A DNA stretch of 64,000 bases from Spongilla lacustris (Eukaryota; Porifera; Demospongiae; Spongillida; Spongillidae): the NCBI GenBank assembly GCA_949361645.1, contig OX442416.1, positions 7,632,362-7,696,361 on the forward strand. The letters are read 5' to 3'. Positions 13,159 to 28,100 of this stretch are shown piece after piece (the first letter of the stretch is position 1; every line of letters starts with the position of its first letter). Below the pieces are notes generated by a model, which was given only the letters and a program-made list of their open reading frames with translations, ran no database searches and had not been told where the DNA came from. The translations under genes were made by a program, and so were the position numbers.

Positions 13159-16100
13159 GTGAGATGTGTGTGTCATACCTCAGATTACATTGTGATGATT
13201 TATGCAGACATTGTGTGTGTACATGTACATGTCAATATGAGGGTAAATGTACACAGTGAGTACCATGTCAATATGAGGGTACATGTACACAGTGAGTACC
13301 ATGTCAATATGAGGGTACATGTACACAGTGAGTACCATGTCAATATGAGGGTACATGTACACAGTGAGTACCATGTCAATATGAGGGTACATGTACACAG
13401 TGAGTACCATGTCAATATGATGGTGTATACACCATTGTATGTAATTGTTCTCATCCATTAGGATGGACAGAGTCCATTGTTGCTAGCCAGTTTTGGTGGC
13501 CATCTTGATGTAGTAAAGAAGCTCATTGAAGCTGGAGCCAATATCAATCAGGCCAATAAGGTTGGTGTGGCATCAATGGTGTTTAGTGCAAGTCCTTAGA
13601 CACTGCATGTAAAAGAGTTTTTGGCACCAAACAGTTTAGCAGATTTCCTACAGTGTAGTAGGATTTAGTGCCCTCATACATTGTATGAAGGCAATGCAGT
13701 AGTGACTTTATTTGACAATCTTTGAAGAATTACAAGGAAGTACATGTACAATGTACCAGTATTTTCTGAATTGATAACCATTTGTACAGTACAATGAGTT
13801 TTGGTTTGTTCCTGTTCATATGGCTTTACTAAAAATTTAATTATGGTACTACGCGTAGGATGTCTGGAGATTAAAGGGTTAAAACATAGCAGTAGATTTA
13901 TCTAAATGCTCACACTTTAGTGCTTTGCCAGAATGGACCAGTCATGTGAGGTCCACAAAATGTGCCGCATGCTTCTTCACCACAAGCATTATCACTGTGT
14001 TTGAACAGCTGTGGCTAACAGGCTGTACAGCCATATTTTGTGATCTTAGCAATGAAATAAAATAAATTTATGCAAAGATATATAAATACAAATGTACATG
14101 TAGTTGTAATTGGAATATTCAACTTGGATTTTATTATTCAGCTGAAAAGAGTGCTTTAATCTATCTCCATAGCTATCAATTTATGTATGAAATTTACATT
14201 TATTCTACTACACATGTACATGTACAGGTAGTTTATATATGATTCCAACCTTACAACATTTACATCTTCAGTGTGTACATGCATCTGAACTTACATATAC
14301 AGTACATTTTGTAACTGCATGTACATGTGTACATGTATCTTTATTACAACTGGTATTTCAAAGCTTTTTAGCATTCAAAATCACACTGTATACTTGTATG
14401 GAGCTGTAAGTCACATCTTGATTGGTGTATACAATTGGAAGCTGTACACATCAGTCATGTACAAATGTATCAAGTGACATCTTAAGTGCAATTGTTGTTT
14501 ACATTTTTAAACTGTTAATAACCAAACAAAAACAAACTACCCACATTGTACTAGATGTCAACAGATACTTTTGAAACTATAAGTAGAATTGAAGTGTTGT
14601 AGCAACACACGTCAAGACATGACCATGTATCCCTGTACACAAACATGTCTTTAGTGCTTTGCAGCAATGGACCAGTCATGTGAGGTCCCATGCAGGGTTT
14701 CATCTAGCGCTGATGGTGCATTTATTTCTTAAGGTGGAAAAAAAAAATTTGATGGTATTTTTTCGATGGTACTGTTGTAAGAACAGCTAATGCCAGTTAT
14801 CTTTTCCTATTTGAAATACACTTGTATAAATATTACAATACCTGTAAATATTCTACAAATCAATAACTTCTTTGTATTATATATATTATCGAGTTCCCAT
14901 CAATCAATTATAAATGTGTATGTAACTGACTTAGTGCTTCATGGATGATGACATAAGCATTAGCTACATGTGGTACATGTATTTAACACCATAAATGTGC
15001 TGAATTCCTACTAATGTACATGTACATGTATTCATGAGTCTCTTTTCATTCCTTACCAGAACAATGCAACTCCATTGTTTATGGCAAGTCAGAATGGTCA
15101 TCAAGATGTAGTGCAGAGCTTGTTGGGAGCAGGTGCTGATGTGAATACAGCAAAATCTAATGTAAGCAATGATATTTTATATTTGTGGAGTGATGCAAAT
15201 GTAAGGGAATTAAGGATACATACATGTATATATGTACATGTACGCACAATACCATCAATGAAATGTGTAGTACACACTGCCATACATACATGTAGATGTG
15301 TGTACTTGTGTGTATGTATTGATGAGCAGCTTGATGCATGTACATGTAAGAAGTACATGTAACTGTCTTTATGTACTGTGCTGGTTATGCTGTTCATTAA
15401 TACTAGTTTTTATATGGTTTGAACTCTTATGTATATGTACATGTAGCATTCAATATCACACTGTTTTGTTGTATTGAGTTGTATTGTCTCATCTTACATG
15501 TACATGTGATTGGTGTATACAATTTGAAGCTGCTTACAAAATAAATAATAAATAAACAAAACAAAGAAAAACTACCCACATTGTCAACTTTGCTACATGT
15601 ACAATGTAGGTGTCATGTTCCTACAATAATTATTGCAGATAGTAGTTATGTATTGGATTACAGGAAATGATATGCATGTACATGTACAGTGTAATCATTT
15701 CCACAGATAATCTAAGCAGAATTGAAGTCTGTTAGGAACACACATCAAGGCATATTTCCCCAATACCGAGGCAATAATAATGATAATAACACACAAAACA
15801 CATACAAACAACTACATGCACAGATACATGTAACTGTCCTGTTGGGTTGATTGGGGATAGGAGCAGACCAAGATTGATCGAGCATTAGCTCTAATCAATA
15901 ACAGGCTGAGGCGGCCATATAGCTCAGCTGCCACCTTAGACTTGGGGGAGGAACACACATCAAGGCGTGCGCTGGGGGGAAGGGGGGGGAGGGGTCACTA
16001 CATGTAATTAATAAATTTCTTATTTTTAAATATGTGGTACATGTACATTATACATGTATCTATCTCAGGGGGGAGGGGTAATAACAGAACGTTGTAAGCT

Positions 16101-19100
16101 CCTAAATTTGGACAAGGCTGCATTTATCTTTGATAGACAAAATTTATGCATTCTGGGTATGCTTTAGGCAGTGTTCTCCCTAGACTTATGTGAAGCCAAG
16201 GTGCTATTTATTGGGGAAGGGCACGTTTATATTAGTGATGGTCACCACCATCATAGCACCCATCAAATACATGTACATGTCACACAACTCATCACATGTG
16301 CACAGACCTTCATCTACACATGGGGCAGGTAGCAGGTGCAAATGTAATAGTGGTTTGTATATACAGTGTACATGTACATGTACAAAATAATTGTTAACCT
16401 TAATTCTATTTTTTTAATCACACCCTTGGTTACACGATACAAATAAACAGATACAGTTCTTAAAAATGAATTATGTAGAGAATTTAATTGTCACAGAAAA
16501 AAGTACGACAAGTATTACTTTTTAAAAATGTTTTTTGAAGCATGATGTGTGGGCTACTTTATACATTCTACGACAGTGTTTTTACTCTAATTTATTTTGT
16601 CATTTTTACCGAAAACGCACCGTACGTTTTCGAGATTTTGTCCATTCTCTAGGCTATTCCCGCAACATGCGTCTGACAAATTTTATACCTATCGTTCATA
16701 AGCTTGTGGAGCTAGCAATTTCACAAGGGTCTTTTTTATATGCTTAGTGCAGAAGACCTGTCCTACTACCCCCTTCTTTTAAAATGTTGCTCTGATCTTC
16801 CCAACATTACTTTTTGGTACTTTAAGTTGCTTTGCAATTTACCGCAAGTACATCTTTTAGCAATGCAGTATTGATTGTATTTGACAATCTTTGAAGAATT
16901 GCAAGAAAGTAAAAATATTTCCTGAATTAATAACCATTTCTACAGTGCAATGAGATTTTGGTTTATTTTTTGATCATATGAGTTTGCTAAAAATTAATTT
17001 TAACTTGCGTCCTACGTGTAGGACGACGGAAGATTAAAGGTTAAGCTCTGTATTCTTTGTATGCCTGTGTTTGTGAAATGCAACCCTTGGGTCTCAGTGG
17101 TTATGACAGTTACATGTATGTGAGTGTTTTGATAGCCTATCAAAACATAAACATATGTGGTTGTAATCATACAAAGCTTTTAATGGAATTGCACAGTCAG
17201 GCATGCACAAATAGGCAAGGCAAGGTGCTGATAAAAAGGGCAAGGCTCTGCACCCTGCCCTTTTATGTACCACTCTGAAAATATGTACTGGGTCACACTG
17301 AAAGTAAATATACATTTACAAAGAATTTTTAACCCCTCACTGAATATACACGATGTTCCCGCATATACATGCATGTGAACACATGTACATATACATACAC
17401 ATGTACATCATATATCATATATCATGTACATTTACATACATTGTATATCATGAATGAATAAAATAATATAAATAGACCTCACCCGTTGGGAGTCGAGGAT
17501 TGTGGTACTGTCGCTTTGGTTTGCGTACATGTGTGTGTGTGTATGTATTTAGTGATGCTACCACTTCTCAAAAATACCTTGGATTAAATTATGTGGCTAA
17601 TCATTAGCAGACATAATGTTCAAGAAATAAATAAAACTATTATGACATCAAATCTTGAAATCTGATAAAGCTAATAAGGTGATAATTGATGTAGTTACAT
17701 ATACCTTCCCAGTCATGGTAAACACATACACCAGATTGCATGGGAATATAAGATGGTTTGATGTTATTGACCAGCTGGTGAACTGCCTTAGACTGACCCG
17801 TATACTTGTATGGAGTTGTAACTCCGGCCTGTACCATGCAAGATGACCATTGACCAACATAGGTTACCGTTGATTGTGCACACCACATCTTAATTGCAAT
17901 TGTTGTTTACAATATTTTAAAGCTGTGTGGAAAAATTAATAACCAAACAAAAACAAACCACCCACATTGTGCTACAATGTAGATGTCAACAGATGCTTTT
18001 GAAACTAAGTAGAATTGAAGTGTTGTACATGTAGCAACACACATCAAGACATGTACATGTATCCCTGTACACAGACATGTCTTTAGTACATATACTTTGC
18101 AGCAATGGACCAGTCATGTGAGGTCCCATGCAGGGTTTCATCTAGGTCTGATGGTGCATTTATTTCTTAAGGTGGAAAAAGTATTGATGGTATTTTTTCA
18201 ATGGTAGTGTGTAAGAACAGCTAATGCCAGCTATCTTTTTGAAATATAAATATCACAATACCTGTAAATATTCTACAGATTAATAACTTAGGAATACACA
18301 GTATTATTGAGATTAACGAGTTCCCATCAATCAATTATACATGTAAATGTGTATGTAACTGACTTAGCGCTTCATGGATGATGACATTAGCTGCATGTGG
18401 TACATGTTTTTAACACCATAAATGTGCTGAATTCCTACTAATGTACATGTACATGTATTCATGAGTCCCTTCTTCATTCCTTACCAGGACAATGCAACTC
18501 CACTGTATATAGCAAGTGCTAAAGGTCATTATGATGTAGTGCAGAGCTTGTTGGGAGCAGGTGCTGATGTGAATACAGCAACATCTAATGTAAGTAATGA
18601 TATTTTATATTGGTGAAGTGATGCAGGGAATTAAGGATACATGTACATATACATGTACATGTACACACAATACATGTACCATCAATGAAATGTGTAGTAC
18701 ACACTGCCATACATAGATGTACATACATGTGTGTATGTATTGATGAGCAGCTTGATGCATGTACATGTACATGTAAGAAGTACATGTAACTGTCTTTATG
18801 TACTGTGCTGGTTATGCTGTTCATTAATACCACTGTACATGTACATGTGCATGTAGTTTCTTTTTTCAACTTTTATGTGACATACATACATGTAGCATTC
18901 AAAACCACATTGTATACATGTATCGAGTTGTAATGGATTTGGTGTATACATGTAATAATATGCTAATAAATATTAAAAATATGCTACCCACATTGTCAAC
19001 TTTGCTACATGTACATGTAGGTGTCGTTAAAAATTCATTACACATTTGGTACAATGTAATTAAATTAATTTTACTCCTTATGCAAGTACACAATAGTCTT

Positions 19101-22100
19101 TGTCATGTGCAAACAGCCCTAACCTATACAAGTCAAGGTTCAAACCAGAAATGCCAAAGATCACAGAAAATTAATTATTCAGGAAGTGCACATGTATATT
19201 ATTTAAATGAGACATCATACATGTAGGGTGTATGCAAGTGTAAATAGACCTCACCCGTTGGGAGTCGAGGATTGTGGTACTGTCGCTTTGGTTTATGTAC
19301 ATGTGTGTGTATGTATTTAGATTTTTTGATGCTACCACTTCTCAAAAATACCTCGGATTAAATTATGTGGCTAATCATTAGCACGCATGTTGTTCAAGAA
19401 ATAAATAAAACTATTATGACATCAAATCTTGAAATCTGATAAAGCTGATAAGGTGATAATTGATGTAGTTACATGTACCTTCCCAGTCATGGTAAACACA
19501 TACACCAGATTGCATGGGAATATAAGATGGTATGATGTTATTGACCAGCTGGTGAACTGCCATAGACTGACCCAAGTCCCTTCTTCATTCCTTACCAGGA
19601 CAATACAACTCCACTGTATGGAGCAAGTGCTAATGGTCATCAAGATGTAGTGCAGAGCTTGTTGGGAGCAGGTGCTGATGTGAATACAGCAACATCTGAT
19701 GTAAGTAATGATATTTTATATTTGTGGTGTGATGTACATGTACTCTTATGTACATGTACATGTAGCATTCAAAACCACACTGTATACATGTACATGTATG
19801 GAGTTGTATTGTCTGATTTTGATGGAATTTGGTGTATACATGAATAAATATGCTTAAAAAATAAATATTTAAAATATATACTACCCACATTGTCAACTTT
19901 GCTACATGTACATGTACATGTAGGTGTCATTAAAAATACATTGTCACATTTGGTTCAATGTAATTAAATTAATTTTACTCCTTATGCAGCTACACTATAG
20001 TCTTTGTCATGTGCAAACAGCCCTAACCTATACAAGTCAAGGTTCAAACCAGAAATGCCAAAGGTCACAGAAAATTAATTATTCAGGAAGTCCACATGTA
20101 TATTATTTACATGTAAATGAGACATCATGGTGTATGCAAGTGTCTTAGGAGAGAACATTATATGAGAGGGTAATGTACACATGTATTCAGGGTGGTAAAA
20201 ATTCCCATGGATTGACCTGTAATTGTACAGTACCACTCTGAAAATATGTACTGTGTAACACTGAAAGCAAATATGAATTTTTAAACCCTCACAACCCCTT
20301 GCACATACACCTTGAAGTTCCCACATACATGTACATGTACATGTACATGTATATCATGAGTGAATAAAACAGAAGATTGCATACACGTACATGTATGTAG
20401 TCACAAGGTCTAAAGGGGATAAATGCCTTGGAGGTGTAGGCTACTTTAAATCTGCTGACCTACATTGTGTTTTGCCAAAAAAAAATTCTGTTATTGGAAA
20501 ATATCATGATTACAATGAGCAAAACAGATGTGGTTGTATGTAATCATACAAAGCTGATGAGTCTAATGCTTTTGTTTGATTGTTCAAATACATGTACAAG
20601 TATATTTAATTATGTGCCTCTTGGAAACATCTAGCATTCATTTGGGAGAGGGGGCAAGTAAAACTGTGTGCATCCCATCATCCAATATTGTAGAGCTTGA
20701 TGTTCTAAATAAAAATTGGACTTAAAAGAAAAAAGATACGAGGGATCAAATACATGTAAGGGGGCGTTGAGGGTACCTATTACATTTTCATGTTGTCTTT
20801 TTACTTTGCATTTACATGGGAGAACACATTCAGCCTTACTGGCACAAGTTGGCTTTCAGCTTGTAACTCACAAGTCTGGTGGTGCATTTAATTTTGAATC
20901 AGTAACAAAAATTGATGGTATTTATGTTTGATTGTACAGTGTAAGAACATCTTTTCCTACACATGTATTTGAAATATACACATGTAGATATTAATATCAG
21001 GATCAATGAGTTGCATATACATGTATTTGTACATGTGTATGTTGACTTAGTATTACACTGTGGCTAACTTTTGCACATAATCAGGTCCACAAAATGTGCC
21101 GCATGCTTCTTCACCACAAGCATTATCACTGTGTTTGAATAGCTGTGGCTAACAGGCTGTACAGCCATCTATTGTGATCTCTGCAGTGAAATAAATAATA
21201 AAAACTGTGAAGAGTTTTGCTCAGTTGGCATCGCGGCTAGCAATCACCTGCTCCAAGCCAAAGTCTGTCCTCATTCATGACTTGTATGGCAGACTTAACA
21301 CCTGCCTTGTAAAATCAGTGTCATCGGCCATCCTTAGTAGGATCGAGCCCCTTTGAACTGTTTTTGTGTTACATGCTTGCTATATTATGTATCTGCTATA
21401 TATAATATTACTTTCAACAATGAATATAAAAATTGAAATACATACACATGTACAATGCAGTACACATCATACATGTGTATGTTGTCAATCAAAGACAGTT
21501 GTATTGTCCTTACCAGATCAATACAACTGTCTTTATGTACTGTGCTGGCTATACTGTTTATTGCTTGTAATTTAAATACATGTACATGTAGCATTCGTTA
21601 TCACAAATGTGTACATGTAGTTGTCTCATCTTACATGTGATTGGTGTATACAATTTGAAGCTGCTTACAAAATAAATAATAAATAAACAAAACAAAGAAA
21701 AACTACCCACATTGTCAACTTTGCTACATGTACAATGTAGGTGTCATGTTCCTACAATAATTAGTTAACATTGTAGTTACAGTGTATGTATTGAAATGAT
21801 ATGCATGTACATGTACAGTGTAATCATTTCCACAGATAATTTATAAACTAAACAGAATTGAAGTCTGTTAGCAACACACATCAAGGCATGCACATGTATC
21901 CCTGTGAATGAATAGGAAGGAGGTTGGGGGGAGGGAGGGGTTATCCTGCTTTTTTCTTATTTGTACCACTATGTATTCCAAAGGATTTTTTACTGCTCAC
22001 AACACAATATATGTTCTTATAAATGACTGTCCTTTGAATTTCTATGTCTCTTCCATTATGCAATATTTTTATTGTACTCTTGCTAAAGCCTAAATGAATG

Positions 22101-25100
22101 AAAGATGTAAATCAAGGCAGTGTACCCTGTGTATGGTGTCATGGGTGTGGTGTACATGTACATCCATGTTTGGTAAAACTTCAATTATACTGTAGAGGGG
22201 GGTTACTCTAAGTACATGTACTAATATATTAACATGCATGTACATGTACATGTACATATTTTCCCATGTTTCTTAATATCCTCCATATTTTGAGAGGGGT
22301 ACAAAAAAAAATTAACACAAGTTAAGTTTGTTTTATTTGATTTACTGGAAATGATGTAATCATTCCAACAGATACAGTTGTGTACCATGTACTTTAGCAT
22401 GTACATGTACATGTACATGTATCCCTTTACACAAACATGTCTTTAGTGCTTTACAGCAATAGACCAGTCATGTGAGGTCCCATGCAGGGTTTTATTGAGA
22501 AAAAAAACCTCAAGTGGGGAGGAGGCAAATTACGAGTTGATACTTATTAGAGGGGGCATTATAGTGTTGATTAAAAAGTCAACTCAGATCTGTGTGCACC
22601 ACATCATCCAATATTGTAGACCTTAAAGAGAGGATTTATGTGTCTGCTTTTAAATTCAGCTTAAATATAAGAGGGATCAAACAAGGGGACGTACAGTATG
22701 CGTCAGAATAAAGTTGGCGCTACGCATTACGGTTCAGATTATTACGTTGCGCCGTAATTGCGTTACGATCGGAATTAGTTCCGTTATGACCGTAAAAAAA
22801 TTACGCTCCGATGGCAACGTAATTAGAAGGCTGTTACGTTCCGTTACGGTCGCTAAAAGGCTTACATCTAAACACATGTCCAAAACACATGTCCAGGAAC
22901 TGCAAATGGGCGGGCAGCTGTAAGTGTTGATTCGAGTAGGTCGTCAGAGTAAACAGGCACGCCCCTCCGACCTCCTATTAGCTAGAGTAATGGCCTAATG
23001 GGTGCCCGAGGCGACACACCTGTATATGATACTTCCGCGATAGAACGGTTCTGGAACCGTTCTATCGCGGTAGTGTGAACGCAGTGTAAGATGCTAACTT
23101 GGCTATCCCCTCGTTTACAGCGGTACGTTAGCGGTAGGTTAATAGCGGTTATTAAAACCACTGATGCGGTTTTCGGAGAGTAAACAGGCACCTCCCCCCT
23201 GATACCTCATATGTTATTTCAGAAGTCATGCTTACAGATAAAAATGGCCCTAACCCCATGACATGGGCCCTCATAGCTGGAGTGTTCATTAACCCCACAA
23301 CATCTCACTCATTGACCACACCCATAGGCCCTCATAGCCGGAGAGTTCATTAACCCCATGACTTCTCATCCATTGACCACACCCATAGGCCCTCATAGCT
23401 GGAGAGTTCATTAACCCCATGACTTCTCACCCATTGATCTCACCCATTGACCACACCCATAGGCCCTCTTAGCCGGAGAGTTCATTAACCCCATGACTTC
23501 TCATCAATTGACCACACCCATAGGCCCTCATAGCCGGAGAGTTCATTAACCCCATGACTTCCCACCCATTGACCACACCCATAGGCCCTCATAGCCGGAG
23601 AGTTCATTAACCCCATGACTTCTCACCCATTGACCACACCCATGGGCCCTCTTAGCCGGAGAGTTCATTAACCCCATAACTTCTCATCCATTGACCACAC
23701 CCATGGGCCCTCTTAGCCGGAGAGTTCATCCCATGGGCACAAACAGGGCTCTTATAAGAGCTGGAAGAGTTCATTCAACACATTCACCGCATGATTTGGA
23801 ACTTTGAAAGATACATGTAGCACGTTTTTCTCCTTCGACTATGCTGATGATTGTCCCAAAATGAATTTTAAAGTAGAATTACATGTACATACATAGTAAC
23901 TTTCTGTTAAAATTCGCAAGGGCTTGTTTAGCTATAAGATTGGGGCATAAGATAAGCTTTTACATTTTTATATACGAGCGAACTCGATCTAAAGCAGGGA
24001 CCTTCCTTGAAAATGAATACAATGAAACTTTTCAATGTACATTTCCCTCGCATACTACTTCGAGTGATAAAGAGGAACGGTACCAACATCTGTAGATTTA
24101 ATGCTCCTTTGCAACGGACTGTGGCTAATGATATCATACGCATGTGCCCTGTGGTACGCTTGACGTGGTTTACCTGAAGTAATAACATTGCTGCCTGTAC
24201 AAAACCTCGCCACTGTTGCCAACAGAAGACGCGATTGCAGAACAGACAAAAGGACAAGATAAAAGAGCTCTAAAAGCTTAAACCAAAAATAAAAAAATAG
24301 CCTTTTTCATTAAAAAAAAACTGATCGTATACACAAGGGGCGTTTCTGTATAAGTTAGATACCTTAGCGCGGGATTACGAGCAGCTTTAGTTCATTCAAC
24401 TACAGGGGCGCAACGATATGATTGGACGTCTAGCGCGAGAGATTTCACCGCCTGTCGGAACATGTCTCGATATGTTCATCATGTACCCGACATATGTCCA
24501 AACAATGCGTGGGAGTAGCATCGTAATCGGATTACGGCCATAACGGAATATTTTCCGATCGTAACGGAACGTAATATTTTACGAGGTAATTGCGTTCCGA
24601 TCGTAATTTTTTGCGATCGGAGCGTAGTACTTTTACACCGTAATGCGTAGCGCCAACTTTAATCTGACGCATACTGTACATGTAGGGATACCACCCTACG
24701 CCCATGATATTTTCATGTGTTTTTCACTTTGGATTTACATGTACATGTACATGGGGGAGCACATTCAGCCTTACTGGCACAAGTTGGCTTTCACTTTCAA
24801 CTCACTACAGTCACAGTAGTGACATCACATACATGTGCACACATACATTGTACAAATGTAAAAAAAAGTTGATCTGTATTTTTTTTAAAGCCGTGTTTTG
24901 AAATATAAATATAAATACCAAAGCACGATGCCAAGTGCTCTGAACCAGTGTGGAGACATACGGAGCATGGGGAGCTGAAGCATGCACCACGTTCTCGATT
25001 ATTGCCTTCATGGTTGCCATAATACAAACCAAAGTCCATGATCCTGTCCAACTTGTATGGCAAACTTGGTATCATCCTCGTCAGATCTAATGCCAGAGCC

Positions 25101-28100
25101 ATAATGATGAGATCCCTGATGCCGGTTACTGGACAGTAATGGCAAACATTTAATCCCACATGCATGTGATGTACATGTATTGTAATGAATATACTGTATT
25201 GTTTTAAATTATTAAATTACATGTACATGTACCTGTAAATATTGTACAGATGAATGATATATTTTTATTATGGATATTAAGATTGAGATTAACAAGTTTC
25301 ATATTTAAAATCATCTTTTGTGATCTTAGCAATTTTTTATTTTATTATTATTCCATTTATTGACATTAAACATACATCAAACTTACTACTACACATTACG
25401 GAAGGCTTACGTGTATATACATGTACACAATCTACGCAAAACCCAGCAAATGCAGTCCTCGTGTGCGCTCCCAGACAATGCTCCAAGGTCCAGCCTCGTC
25501 AGACTTCCGTGGTTTGAGAAACAAAAGATCCACATGGTCCTCCGAGGCAGCTTCCAAGTAATGTCCTTCTTATGTGGTCCTAATCCGCAGAGGGAATCCC
25601 TCCCTTTTTGGACCACTCCCGAAGTCAACTTTTCCGCCTTGTCACCCGTCCACATTGTCCTTCCATCCAGGTGTCCGTCGCCAAATAAGAGCGCACCACG
25701 AGACATGATCAGGGCTAGGGTTTCAGCCAAAGCTGCCAGGTGCCGCGAGGTGGCCAGCCTACACGAACCGATCGGGCAAGGATGTGATCGCTCCAAAGAA
25801 CGGGAGTAGTAAACTCGAACTAAAGCAAACGTCTAACGCAATGAAATAAAATAATAAATATAACACTTGAAAATACATACACATGTACAATGTACGTGTA
25901 CGTATATTGTCAATTTTGCTAGATCTACAATGTACAATACAGTACACATACATGTACAATACAGTACACGTACACATGTACATGTACGTACATATACATG
26001 TATATATACATGTATATTGTCAATTTTGCTAGATGTCGTTCAAACATAAGTAGATTGTTTGGATTATATGAAATCTTTAGAACAGATACATGTAGGATTT
26101 GTAGACAGCAATTGAGTATGAAGTAAGGGGAAACTAGACATTCACTAATATCACAGACCTACATGTATATGTACATTATTTAGCTAATCTACACCTGCCT
26201 GAAATTGTAAAATATTAGTGAGTGTACATGTATAATTTCCACAATCCCATGTTTCCTGTTTTACATGTATCTTGTAACATAATGTAGCCCATGCAAGGTT
26301 TCATTGAGGAAAAAACTCAAAGGAAGGGGGCAAAAGTGCAGTTGATACTTTTTAGAAGGGGTGACAAAAGATTTGTTCCTAAAGTGTATGTATCTTGCAA
26401 ATAATGGCTGATATTGTGAAATAAGTGGTGGTCTTATAAATGTGGGTAGGAGGTGGGAGAGTGCCCCTCCCACATGATGGTGGAAACGTTTATTAATATA
26501 TAGAAGTTTTATAAAACATATCTGAATGTATGTATACATGTAGCTGCACAATTAGAGAAATGAGAAAGGTCTCCCATGCATTGTGGTTGGAAGAATTTTT
26601 AACTTTACCCAAAATAAAAATAAATTATAGCGCATAGAGTAAGGACCATAGTCACCGTACATGTAACTGAGACATGGAATAGAAATGATTCAACATTTGT
26701 GTACATGTATGTTTATAATGCATAAAAAAAGATTACTCCAACATTGCTGAGGGGGGTGGGGGGGGGGGGGGGGAGCGAGAGCAAAGGGGAGCAAATGCCC
26801 CGCCCCCTCCCACTTTGATGAAACCCTGACAGGTACAGGTACATGTATAGCTGCTGGTCTAGTTGTGTGATTTTAACTGATCCTTCATTTATAAGGAGCA
26901 AGCTTGAGTTACATTTATCATGAAATACATGTATATCTTATACCACTTACATTGTATTATGGTGCAGCTCTGCCATGTTGTTGCTATCTTTTACTGTATG
27001 TCTCTCACGGGTGCCCAGTCCAGCTCCCCTGCCCCTCCCACCTACCCCTTCTACCCTGTCCAACTCTCCTGGCCACTCCCCTCCTACATGTACCTTGGCC
27101 CCACCCTAATTTGCTATGGCACCTCCCCCACTTACCATGCCCCATAATATCATGGTCACTTTCCTTCCTACATGGTCCATGGCCACACCCCTCTTGTCGA
27201 TGTTGTTCCTATCTGTGTTACATTGTACATTAAGTACATTCCTGGTACATGATGTGATATGGCTTCCTCCTTACAGCATGGACATACTCCTCTTATAATG
27301 GCATCACTACGTGGTCATGTTGAGTGTGTGAAGGCACTGTTGGATAGGGGTGCCCAGGCCAACCTCCAGGATAAGGTGAGCAGTTCCAATGTCTGTTGCT
27401 GACATGTTTCCTTGTAGTGGACTGTGTGTAGAGTGTTGAGGGTGGGGCTGTTGGAGCATGTTGGTGAGGTGGAGCCAGAGTGTGAACTTGTATGGGTTTG
27501 GGGACTACATGTATGTGAGCTGTGACTGTAGTAGGGGAGACCGGGGCCGGTTGTCACAATTTTTGTACCTCATATTACCCCACGATTTTGAAACTGCCAA
27601 TTAAATTAACAGTCATTACATAATAAAAGGACATCATCTACGCACACTTTGGCTATTTCAGTTTATTTTAAAAGCAATCACATTTATAAAATTCCGGGTT
27701 ACAAATATTGGGTACCGTTGTGACAACCTGCCCCATGCCCGGGTTGGTTGTCACACTATTGAATTTTATTTATTATTGAGCTCAGCAGAAAGCCCTGTAG
27801 GCCTACTATCATTTTTTCTCTCCTACCGTTAACATATCAGTTCCAAAACATCATGATACAGTCAATTACATGTTATACATCTAAGTGAAAAGTTCCTGTG
27901 GTATTCTCAGATCCCTTTCCTCTTCCTCTTGTCTGTATGGCTGTTTCCTCAGTTCCCTTTCCTATTCCTCTTGTCTGTGTGGTTGTTTGCTTGATAGCTC
28001 TAACCTTTCCTCTTCCTCTTGTATCTATGGAGCCCTTCCCTTTTTTGTTTGCTAATGCTGCCATTACAGGAGAATCTGTTAAAATCAATGATCTCCTTGT

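Larger units (their letters stand above)
22694..24676. mobile_element. TIR element of 1983 bp with TA (or GTAC) target site
   Basis: Left end CAGTATGCGTCAGAATAAAG continues TTGGCGCTACGCATTACGGT; the right end is its reverse complement with one mismatch over about 43 bp. It is flanked by TA (22692-22693 and 24677-24678), and since GTAC also occurs on both sides the exact duplication is ambiguous. Inside the termini are many TACG/CGTTACG motifs, a perfect hairpin and a 61-bp minisatellite. No transposase was recognised; a 109-codon - strand ORF (23928-24257) has no known motif. It is probably a non-autonomous element, Tc1/mariner-like if the TA site is right. Confidence 0.85.

Noticed and set aside
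13159..13461. 100-codon ORF with VHVHSEYHVNM repeats
   Set aside because: Translation of the 36-bp intronic minisatellite.
15075..15362. ORF extending from ankyrin exon 3 into the intron
   Set aside because: The frame passes a clear GTAAGC donor and then encodes TACATG-type repeats.
23270..23735. Array of about 61-bp repeats as a possible CRISPR
   Set aside because: Units abut directly with no variable spacers, and the context is eukaryotic within a transposon.
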